64,000 nt of DNA from Capnocytophaga sp. oral taxon 878 (GTDB taxonomy: Bacteria; Bacteroidota; Bacteroidia; Flavobacteriales; Flavobacteriaceae): assembly GCF_002999135.1 (NCBI RefSeq), contig NZ_CP027229.1:310001-374000 (forward strand). The letters are read 5' to 3'. The translations under genes were made by a program, and so were the position numbers. The notes beneath the pieces are model-generated. The model worked only from the letters and a program-made list of their open reading frames with translations, made no database searches and had not been told where the DNA came from. Positions 46,729 to 53,892 of the stretch are shown here, piece after piece. The number at the start of each line of letters is the position of its first letter. The stretch's first letter is position 1.

Positions 46729-48516
46729 ATGCAGAATTTAAACGAAATCCTAAAACAACATATTGTACAAGCAGCGCACGAACTTTATAACGTGAGCTTA
46801 GATACTGTTGAATTGCAACAAACTAAAAAGGAGTTTGTAGGCGATGTAACTCTTGTGGTGTTTCCTTTGTTACGCCATATCAAGGCTAACCCTGTGCAGC
46901 TGGGAGAGCAGATAGGAGAGTACCTCAAAGTAAGGCTTCCGGAGCTGGTTACTGATTACAATGTGATTAAGGGCTTTTTGAATCTTGTAATTGCGGATAG
47001 TTATTACCTTAATTTTCTGTCGGAGATAAAGGATAATTCTCAATTTGGGCTAGCAACTCCTAATAGTAAGGAGGCTATTTTGGTGGAATACTCATCGCCT
47101 AATACTAATAAACCACTGCATTTGGGGCATATTCGTAATAATCTTTTAGGATATTCGGTAGCTGAGATACTAAAAGCGGCAGGGCATAAGGTGTATAAAA
47201 CGCAGATTATCAATGATAGAGGGATACATATATGCAAATCGATGGTGGCTTGGCAGCGTTTTGGTAATGGTGAAACACCAGAAAGTACTGGTTTAAAGGG
47301 AGATAAACTGGTGGGGAACTATTATGTGGCTTTTGATAAAGCATACAAAGCTGAGATACAGGAGCTTGTAGAACAAGGGAAGACTAAGGAAGAGGCTGAG
47401 AAACAAGCGCCTATCTTTGTGGCTGCCCAAGAGATGCTTAGACAATGGGAAGCAGGTAAGCCTGAAGTGATAGAACTTTGGAAACAAATGAACGAATGGG
47501 TGTATGAAGGTTTTGCTGTTACTTATAAGAATTTGGGGGTAGATTTTGATTCATATTACTACGAGAGCAATACTTACTTGTTAGGCAAAGATATTGTAGA
47601 ACTTGGTTTGCAAAAGGGAGTATTTTTCAAAAAGGATGATGGATCGGTTTGGTGTGACCTTACAGCAGATGGACTGGATGAGAAACTTGTGCTTCGTGCG
47701 GATGGTACTTCGGTATATATAACTCAAGATATGGGGACTGCAACCCAACGTGTGAGTGATTATCCTGATGTAAAAGGGATGGTGTACACAGTAGGTAATG
47801 AGCAGGATTACCACTTTAAGGTTTTGTTTTTAATTCTTAAAAAGTTGGGGTATGATTGGGCATCGCATCTTTATCATCTTAGCTATGGTATGGTTGATTT
47901 GCCTAGTGGTAAGATGAAAAGTAGAGAAGGTACAGTAGTAGATGCTGATGACCTTATTGCTGAAATGGAGCAAACAGCTAAGGAAATTTCGCAGGAACTG
48001 GGAAAACTTGATGGTTATACTGAAGCCCAAAAAGAAGCTTTGTACCACACTATAGGTCTTGGAGCTCTTAAATACTATATTCTAAAGGTAGACCCCAAGA
48101 AACGTATTCTTTTTGATCCTAAAGAATCAATAGATTTTCAAGGTAATACAGGACCATTTATACAATATACATACGCCCGGATTCAATCAATTTTGCGAAA
48201 ATATGCTGAAATAGGAGCTGTAACAACAGGAGTAATGCCTGAAAACTTACATGAGAAAGAAAAGATTTTGCTAAAAAGTATTACTCTTTTCCCTTCAGTA
48301 GTACAAGATGCAGCAGATAATTACAGTCCTGCAGTGATAGCTAATTATGTGTATGATTTGGTAAAAGACTTTAATTCATTCTACCAAAATATCTCCATTT
48401 TGGGTGAAGAAGAGGATAGAAAACGTCATTTTAGAGTGGCTTTGAGTAAGAAAATTGCAGAAATTATAGCAGTAGCATTAAAAATGTTAGGCATACAAGT
48501 GCCTGATAGAATGTGA
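46729..48516 (+). CDS. argS: Arginyl-tRNA synthetase
   Basis: 595 residues. Class I synthetase: N-terminal additional domain (about 1-110), HIGH motif as HLGHIRN in SSPNTNKPLHLGHIRNN, the insertion and catalytic core with DMGTATQRVSDYP and VGNEQDYHFKVLF, a KMSKS-like KMKSREGTVVDADDLI, and the DALR anticodon-binding domain to the end. It charges tRNA-Arg. It starts 3 bp after bioD and so shares its transcript. No terminator is seen between it and the tRNA promoter. Confidence 0.97.
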   Translation: MQNLNEILKQHIVQAAHELYNVSLDTVELQQTKKEFVGDVTLVVFPLLRHIKANPVQLGEQIGEYLKVRLPELVTDYNVIKGFLNLVIADSYYLNFLSEIKDNSQFGLATPNSKEAILVEYSSPNTNKPLHLGHIRNNLLGYSVAEILKAAGHKVYKTQIINDRGIHICKSMVAWQRFGNGETPESTGLKGDKLVGNYYVAFDKAYKAEIQELVEQGKTKEEAEKQAPIFVAAQEMLRQWEAGKPEVIELWKQMNEWVYEGFAVTYKNLGVDFDSYYYESNTYLLGKDIVELGLQKGVFFKKDDGSVWCDLTADGLDEKLVLRADGTSVYITQDMGTATQRVSDYPDVKGMVYTVGNEQDYHFKVLFLILKKLGYDWASHLYHLSYGMVDLPSGKMKSREGTVVDADDLIAEMEQTAKEISQELGKLDGYTEAQKEALYHTIGLGALKYYILKVDPKKRILFDPKESIDFQGNTGPFIQYTYARIQSILRKYAEIGAVTTGVMPENLHEKEKILLKSITLFPSVVQDAADNYSPAVIANYVYDLVKDFNSFYQNISILGEEEDRKRHFRVALSKKIAEIIAVALKMLGIQVPDRM

Positions 48517-48562
48517 GTTATGGAAATGATGTAAAAAAAGTTAAAAAAAAGTTGTTTAAAAA

Positions 48563-48593
48563 TTTGCAGGAATTGAAATTTGTTGTACCTTTG
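48563..48593 (+). promoter_or_regulatory. Promoter of tRNA-Gly(GCC)/tRNA-Leu
   Basis: TTTG at 48563-48566, 19 bp, TACCTTTG at 48586-48593; about 50 bases before the first tRNA. Confidence 0.85.
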
Positions 48594-48642
48594 CACCGCA
48601 AATGAGAAATAAATCAGCTGCAGATTTATTGAAACAAGATAA

Positions 48643-48715
48643 GCGAAAATAGCTCAGTTGGTAGAGCGCAACCTTGCCAAGGTTGAGGTCGCGGGTTCGA
48701 ACCCCGTTTTTCGCT
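48643..48715 (+). tRNA. tRNA-Gly (anticodon GCC)
   Basis: 73 bases. Acceptor arm GCGAAAA/TTTTCGC, D arm with AGTTGGTA loop, anticodon stem CAACC/GGTTG with loop TTGCCAA (anticodon GCC), T arm with TTCGAAC. The CCA end is not encoded. It is followed by tRNA-Leu after 23 bp. Confidence 0.97.
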
Positions 48716-48738
48716 CTTTTTTTATGTCTATCATAAAG

Positions 48739-48824
48739 GCTCGGATGGTGGAATCGGTAGACACGCTGGACTTAAAATCCAGTGGGCAGTAATGCCTGTG
48801 CGGGTTCAAGTCCCGCTCCGAGTA
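48739..48824 (+). tRNA. tRNA-Leu (anticodon TAA)
   Basis: 86 bases with the long variable arm of class II tRNAs. Acceptor GCTCGGA/TCCGAGT (closing G-T pair), anticodon stem CTGGA/TCCAG with loop CTTAAAA (anticodon TAA), variable arm TGGGCAGTAATGCCTGT, T loop TTCAAGT. CCA is not encoded. Confidence 0.96.
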
Positions 48825-48831
48825 CGAAGGG

Positions 48832-48868
48832 AATCACTACTTTCTTAATGAGAGTAGTGATTTTTTTG
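48832..48868 (+). terminator. Terminator after tRNA-Leu
   Basis: ATCACTACT (48833-48841) pairs with AGTAGTGAT (48853-48861), then a T-run. Confidence 0.88.
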
Positions 48869-49011
48869 TTTTATATTAAACTGTATTTAGATATAGGAAG
48901 TAATAGCATTCCTTCAATGAAAAAAGCATATAGAAAAGGTGAAGAGTAGTGTATGGTAGTTGAGAAATAGCCTTTGCATATAATATTTTTAACTTGAATT
49001 TAAAATATAAT

Positions 49012-49042
49012 TTTGTAGGAATTAAAATTTGTTGTACCTTTG
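49012..49042 (+). promoter_or_regulatory. Promoter of the second tRNA-Gly
   Basis: TTTG at 49012-49015, 19 bp, TACCTTTG at 49035-49042. The whole region from here to the tRNA is a close copy of 48563-48642, so the promoter was duplicated with the gene. Confidence 0.85.
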
Positions 49043-49092
49043 CACCGCAAACAAGAAATAAATCAGCTGTGAATTTGCTACAGACAAGATAA

Positions 49093-49165
49093 GCGAAAAT
49101 AGCTCAGTTGGTAGAGCGCAACCTTCCCAAGGTTGAGGTCGCGGGTTCGAGACCCGTTTTTCGCT
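49093..49165 (+). tRNA. tRNA-Gly (anticodon CCC)
   Basis: 73 bases, nearly identical to the tRNA-Gly at 48643. The anticodon loop is TTCCCAA (anticodon CCC) in place of TTGCCAA, a G to C change at position 34, and the T loop is TTCGAGA in place of TTCGAAC. Acceptor, D and anticodon stems are unchanged. CCA is not encoded. Confidence 0.95.
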
Positions 49166-49216
49166 CTTAATTCATTAATAATTGATAATTATTTTTGTAT
49201 CTTTCATACATATTAA

Positions 49217-49318
49217 ATGAAGACTCTAAAGAATATTATTCAGAAAACGCTCCCTAGTGTCCTTAAAGGCGGTACTCATAAGAGATACGCAGGGCAACAA
49301 TATTCTTTATTATTATAA
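49217..49318 (+). CDS. Possible small protein of 33 residues (GG motif)
   Basis: ATG at 49217 to TAA at 49316-49318. The peptide starts MKTLKNIIQKTLPSVLKGG and ends THKRYAGQQYSLLL. It is basic and has a Gly-Gly that could be read as the cleavage point of a double-glycine leader, leaving a 14-residue peptide; the leader lacks the usual acidic pattern, so this is tentative. The stop codon lies inside the left arm of a strong terminator. There is no terminator between tRNA-Gly(CCC) and the ORF, so both may share one transcript. I do not recognise it, and coding is not proven. Confidence 0.4.
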   Translation: MKTLKNIIQKTLPSVLKGGTHKRYAGQQYSLLL

Positions 49319-49357
49319 TAGCTATATTTTTCTTTTGAAAAATGTAGCTATTTTTTT
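49317..49357 (+). terminator. Terminator upstream of carB
   Basis: AATAGCTATATTTTTC (49317-49332) pairs with GAAAAATGTAGCTATT (49337-49352), one G-T pair, then a run of T (49351-49357). It ends 30 bp before carB. Confidence 0.92.
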
Positions 49358-49387
49358 ATGAAATAAACACAGCAATATCTATATAAA

Positions 49388-52240
49388 ATGCCAAGAAGAA
49401 ACGACTTACATTGCGTACTTATTATCGGTTCAGGTCCTATTATTATTGGACAAGCCTGCGAATTTGACTACTCAGGCTCACAATCATTGCGCTCCTTGCG
49501 TGAAGACGGTATCAAAACCGTACTTATCAACTCCAACCCCGCTACTATTATGACTGACCCATCAATGGCTGATGTGGTCTACCTTAAACCTCTTACCACT
49601 AAATCATTGGTGGAAATCCTAAAAGCTCATCCCGAAATAGATGCTGTACTCCCTACTATGGGGGGGCAAACAGCTCTTAACCTCTGTATTGAGGCTGATG
49701 AAAAAGGTATTTGGAAAGACTTTGGAGTAGAAATTATAGGGGTAGATATCGATGCGATACAAATTACGGAAGACCGCGAAAAGTTCCGCATACTGCTTGA
49801 CCAAATTGGTATCCCTATGGCACCCTCCGAAACAGCTACTTCTTTCCTTAAAGGTAAAGAAATAGCACAACGCTTTGGATTCCCACTTGTAATACGCCCT
49901 TCATTTACACTTGGAGGTACAGGTGCTTCTATCGTTTATAAGAAAGAGGATTTTGATAATTTATTAAATCGTGGGTTGGAAGCATCGCCTATTCACGAGG
50001 TGCTTATCGACAAAGCGCTTTTAGGATGGAAGGAATATGAGTTAGAACTCTTGCGCGACAAGAATGACAATGTGGCAATTATCTGTACTATTGAGAATAT
50101 GGATCCTATGGGCATTCATACAGGTGATTCTATTACTGTAGCCCCTGCAATGACTCTTTCCGACCGCACCTTCCAACGTATGCGCGATATGGCAATTAAG
50201 ATGATGCGCAGTATAGGTGATTTCGCCGGAGGTTGTAATGTGCAGTTTGCCGTATCACCCGATGAGAAAGAAGATATTATCGCTATTGAAATCAACCCAC
50301 GTGTATCGCGCTCTTCGGCTTTGGCTTCTAAGGCTACAGGCTATCCTATTGCTAAGATTGCTACAAAGCTGGCTATTGGTTACCATTTAGATGAGTTGCA
50401 AAACCAAATTACTAAGTCTACTTCAGCGTTCTTTGAACCTACTTTAGACTATGTAATTGTAAAGATACCGCGTTGGAATTTTGATAAGTTTGAAGGCTCT
50501 GACCGTACTATAGGTTTGCAAATGAAATCGGTAGGAGAGGTAATGGGTATAGGGCGTTCTTTCCAAGAAGCGTTGCAGAAAGCTACCCAATCGCTTGAAA
50601 TTAAGCGTAATGGTTTAGGTGCCGATGGTAAAGGCTATAAGAATTACGAGCAGATTATTGAAAAACTTACTTATCCCAGCTGGGATAGAGTATTTGTGAT
50701 ATATGATGCGGTGCAAATGGGTATCCCGCTAAGTCGTATACACGAAATTACTAAGATTGATATGTGGTTCTTAAAGCAGTATGAAGAACTTTATTCTCTT
50801 GAAAAACTTATCTCTACCTATAAAATAGATACCCTGCCTAAAGAACTTCTTTTTGAAACTAAACAAAAAGGTTTCGCCGACCGACAAATAGCTTATATGG
50901 TAGGCTGTTGGGAGAGTGAGGTACATAAAAAACGTGAAGAGCTTAACATTCGTAGAGTCTTCAAATTAGTAGACACTTGTGCTGCCGAGTTCAAGGCACA
51001 AACTCCTTACTACTATTCTACTTTTGAAGCTCCAATTACTACTCCAGAAGGCAAAGAGTATGTGCAAAACGATAGTATTGTTACCCCACGTAAGAAAATA
51101 GTAGTGCTTGGCTCAGGACCTAACCGCATAGGGCAAGGTATTGAGTTTGACTACTGCTGTGTACACGGGGTGTTGGCAGCTAAAGAATGTGATTATGAAA
51201 CCATAATGATTAACTGTAACCCTGAAACTGTTTCTACTGACTTTGATACTGCCGATAAACTTTATTTTGAGCCTGTGTTCTGGGAGTATATCTATGATAT
51301 TATTCAGCACGAAAAGCCAGAAGGAGTGATAGTACAACTCGGTGGACAAACAGCGCTGAAATTGGCTGAAAAGTTAGATAAATACGGCGTTAAAATTATA
51401 GGTACCAGTTTCCAATCTCTGGATTTGGCAGAGGATAGAGGTAGCTTCTCTACCCTTCTTAAAGAGAACAATATCCCTTACCCACGCTTTGGGGTAGCCG
51501 AAACTGCTGATGAGGCTCTAAAACTCTCTGATGAGCTTGACTTCCCGCTTTTGGTACGTCCGTCATACGTGTTAGGAGGACAAGGAATGAAGATTGTTAT
51601 TAATAAAGAAGAGTTAGAAGCCCACGTGGTAGACCTCTTGCGCAAAATACCTAATAACAAGCTTCTTTTAGATAACTATTTAGATGGAGCTATTGAAGCT
51701 GAAGCCGATGCTATTTGCGATGGCGAAAACGTGTACATTATAGGTATTATGGAGCATATTGAACCCTGTGGTATTCACTCGGGGGATAGTAATGCTACCT
51801 TGCCACCGTTTAATTTAGGTGAGTTTGTGATTCAACAGATAAAAGACCATACCCAAAAGATAGCCTTGGCACTCAACACCGTGGGGCTTATCAATGTACA
51901 GTTTGCCGTAAAAGACGATGTCGTGTATATCATTGAGGCGAACCCACGTGCTTCGCGTACGGTACCATTTATCTCCAAGGCTTATAAGGAACCTTATGTG
52001 AATTATGCCACTAAGATCATGCTTGGTGAGAAGAAGCTAACAGACTTCCATTTTCATCCGCACTTAGAGGGCTTTGCCATTAAGCAACCTGTGTTCTCGT
52101 TCAACAAATTCCCAAACGTAGATAAGAAGCTCGGTCCTGAAATGAAATCTACCGGTGAAAGCATCTTGTTTATAGATAGTCTCAAAGACGATGCTTTCTA
52201 CGATATTTATACAAGGAGGAAGATGTACTTGAGTAAATAA
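49388..52240 (+). CDS. carB: Carbamoyl-phosphate synthase large subunit, without MGS domain
   Basis: 950 residues. Two tandem carboxyphosphate/carbamate ATP-grasp halves, each with a preATP-grasp start (IGSGPIIIGQACEFDYSG and LGSGPNRIGQGIEFDYCC), ATP-binding loops (FTLGGTGASIVY, YVLGGQGMKIVI), and EINPRVSRSSALASKATGYP / EANPRASRTVPFISK motifs. It makes carbamoyl phosphate for pyrimidine and arginine synthesis. It stops at about residue 935 of the E. coli enzyme (1073 residues), so the C-terminal allosteric MGS domain that binds UMP and ornithine is missing. I recall similar lengths in flavobacteria. The small subunit carA is not adjacent. Confidence 0.97.
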   Translation: MPRRNDLHCVLIIGSGPIIIGQACEFDYSGSQSLRSLREDGIKTVLINSNPATIMTDPSMADVVYLKPLTTKSLVEILKAHPEIDAVLPTMGGQTALNLCIEADEKGIWKDFGVEIIGVDIDAIQITEDREKFRILLDQIGIPMAPSETATSFLKGKEIAQRFGFPLVIRPSFTLGGTGASIVYKKEDFDNLLNRGLEASPIHEVLIDKALLGWKEYELELLRDKNDNVAIICTIENMDPMGIHTGDSITVAPAMTLSDRTFQRMRDMAIKMMRSIGDFAGGCNVQFAVSPDEKEDIIAIEINPRVSRSSALASKATGYPIAKIATKLAIGYHLDELQNQITKSTSAFFEPTLDYVIVKIPRWNFDKFEGSDRTIGLQMKSVGEVMGIGRSFQEALQKATQSLEIKRNGLGADGKGYKNYEQIIEKLTYPSWDRVFVIYDAVQMGIPLSRIHEITKIDMWFLKQYEELYSLEKLISTYKIDTLPKELLFETKQKGFADRQIAYMVGCWESEVHKKREELNIRRVFKLVDTCAAEFKAQTPYYYSTFEAPITTPEGKEYVQNDSIVTPRKKIVVLGSGPNRIGQGIEFDYCCVHGVLAAKECDYETIMINCNPETVSTDFDTADKLYFEPVFWEYIYDIIQHEKPEGVIVQLGGQTALKLAEKLDKYGVKIIGTSFQSLDLAEDRGSFSTLLKENNIPYPRFGVAETADEALKLSDELDFPLLVRPSYVLGGQGMKIVINKEELEAHVVDLLRKIPNNKLLLDNYLDGAIEAEADAICDGENVYIIGIMEHIEPCGIHSGDSNATLPPFNLGEFVIQQIKDHTQKIALALNTVGLINVQFAVKDDVVYIIEANPRASRTVPFISKAYKEPYVNYATKIMLGEKKLTDFHFHPHLEGFAIKQPVFSFNKFPNVDKKLGPEMKSTGESILFIDSLKDDAFYDIYTRRKMYLSK

Positions 52241-52260
52241 CAGATAGAAAATTTAATAGT

Positions 52261-52300
52261 AAAAAATGCTATGCGCTCTAAAGTGCATGGCATTTTTTAC
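52261..52300 (+). terminator. Terminator after carB
   Basis: AAAAATGCTATGC (52262-52274) pairs with GCATGGCATTTTT (from 52285), one bulge/mismatch, then T. Confidence 0.85.
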
Positions 52301-52320
52301 TGTTTCAAAGCAACTCTCAA

Positions 52321-52351
52321 TTTGCTAATTGACTATTAATTATTATCTTTG
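52321..52351 (+). promoter_or_regulatory. sufS promoter
   Basis: TTTG at 52321-52324, 19 bp, TATCTTTG at 52344-52351; very short leader (about 14 bases). Confidence 0.82.
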
Positions 52352-52371
52352 CAAAATAAATAACAAACTTA

Positions 52372-53592
52372 ATGAAATCCATCAGCGAAATACGTGCCGA
52401 TTTTCCTATACTTTCACGTACTATTCACAAACGTCCTCTTATCTACTTTGATAATGGGGCTACTTCTCAAACACCTACTCAGGTAGTAGAGGCTATTGTA
52501 CGTTACTATACTTACCAAAATGCTAATATCCACAGAGGGGTGCATACTCTCAGTCAGGAGGCTACTGATGCTTATGAGCATGCAAGGCAGAAAGTACAAC
52601 ATCACTTCAACGCCCAAAAGTCTTCTGAAATTATTTTTACAGCGGGTACTACTCATGGTATCAACTTAGTGGCTAATGGCTATGGTACCTTAATGCAAAC
52701 GGGTGATGAAGTAATTATTTCGGCTTCTGAACATCATAGTAATATAGTGCCTTGGCAGTTGGCTTGCCAACGGAGTGGCGCTACCCTGAAAGTAATACCA
52801 ATGAACGAGCAAGGTATTTTGGATATGGAAGTCTATAGCAATTTGCTAAATAAGCGTACTAAAGTTGTGTGTGTACAACACGTATCAAACGCTTTAGGCA
52901 ATATTCACCCTGTAAAAGAAATTATTGATAAAGCTCACGCTGTGGGGGCTGTGGTTTTAGTAGATGGAGCGCAAGCTGCTCCACACTTACAACCGAATGT
53001 TCAAGCTCTTGATGTAGATTTTTACGCTGTATCGGCTCATAAAATGTATGGTCCTACAGGAGTAGGAGCTTTATACGGCAAAGAAGAATTGTTATTGCAG
53101 CTGCCTCCTTACCAAGGAGGAGGGGAAATGATTAAAGAGGTGTGTTTTGAGCAAAGTACTTATGCCGACCTGCCTTATAAGTTTGAAGCTGGTACGCCTA
53201 ATATTTGTGGAGGGATAGCTTTTGCTGCTGCTCTTGACTATATACACCAGTTAGGGATGGAGGCTATAGCAGCTTATGAGCATCAGTTATTGGAATATGC
53301 TATAGCTAAGCTGCAAGGTATAAATGGTATTACTCTTTATGGCAATCCAGATTTGGCACAACGTACCGCAGTTATATCATTTAATTTGCAGGGTATTCAT
53401 CCTTATGATGTTGGGGTTATTCTCGATCAGATGGGGATTGCTGTACGTACGGGGCACCATTGCGCCCAACCTATTATGGACTTTTATAACATACCGGGCA
53501 CGGTGCGTATTAGTTTTGCTGTGTATAACACTTTTGAAGAGATAGATGTCTTAATAGAAGGTATAAAAAAAGCTCAGGCAATGCTGAGCTAA
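52372..53592 (+). CDS. sufS: Cysteine desulfurase, SufS type
   Basis: 406 residues. PLP enzyme that takes sulfur from cysteine for Fe-S cluster assembly. Seen: YFDNGATSQTP, the HRGVHTLSQEAT block, ISASEHHSNIVPWQ, VDGAQAAPHL, PLP-binding Lys224 in SAHKMYGPTG, and active-site Cys364 in RTGHHCAQP, the SufS (not IscS) form. No sufE, sufBCD or other partner lies beside it here, so it is away from the rest of the Suf system. A small membrane-protein gene follows after 17 bp. Confidence 0.95.
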   Translation: MKSISEIRADFPILSRTIHKRPLIYFDNGATSQTPTQVVEAIVRYYTYQNANIHRGVHTLSQEATDAYEHARQKVQHHFNAQKSSEIIFTAGTTHGINLVANGYGTLMQTGDEVIISASEHHSNIVPWQLACQRSGATLKVIPMNEQGILDMEVYSNLLNKRTKVVCVQHVSNALGNIHPVKEIIDKAHAVGAVVLVDGAQAAPHLQPNVQALDVDFYAVSAHKMYGPTGVGALYGKEELLLQLPPYQGGGEMIKEVCFEQSTYADLPYKFEAGTPNICGGIAFAAALDYIHQLGMEAIAAYEHQLLEYAIAKLQGINGITLYGNPDLAQRTAVISFNLQGIHPYDVGVILDQMGIAVRTGHHCAQPIMDFYNIPGTVRISFAVYNTFEEIDVLIEGIKKAQAMLS

Positions 53593-53609
53593 TTATAATT
53601 TGAAATACT

Positions 53610-53891
53610 ATGGGAACATTTAAAGAGTGGATTAAACAAAATCCTTATATAGCAGGAGGTGTAATAGCCCTATTACTAGCAGGTTTTGGTATTTGTCTTA
53701 TTATAGGAGCTATAAAAGATTGGGATTGGTTATATGAACCAGATGAGCACTACCAAAATAACTGGACAATGGGGCAAATAAGTCGCTATTTGGGGCGAAA
53801 AGCAGCTCGTATGATAGGAGTTTTAGGTGGTGTTCTCTTTATTGTAATAGGACTTTACCTATCATATATAGCTTTTACTTGTAAAGGATAA
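53610..53891 (+). CDS. Small two-helix membrane protein (Imm17-like)
   Basis: 93 residues with transmembrane helices at about 14-36 and 68-88, separated by a polar segment. The IIGAIKDWDWLYE motif after the first helix and the GRKAARMIGVLGGVLFIVIG second helix resemble, from memory, the Imm17 group of small two-helix proteins predicted as immunity proteins of polymorphic toxins. No toxin gene is adjacent, so an immunity role is unproven. It is probably co-transcribed with sufS and is convergent with the SprE-like gene only 1 bp away. Confidence 0.6.
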   Translation: MGTFKEWIKQNPYIAGGVIALLLAGFGICLIIGAIKDWDWLYEPDEHYQNNWTMGQISRYLGRKAARMIGVLGGVLFIVIGLYLSYIAFTCKG

Positions 53892-53892
53892 C

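Noticed and set aside
49388..52240. Truncated (broken) carB
   Set aside because: Both ATP-grasp halves are complete, the end falls at a domain border and is followed by a proper terminator, and similar lengths occur in flavobacteria as far as I recall.
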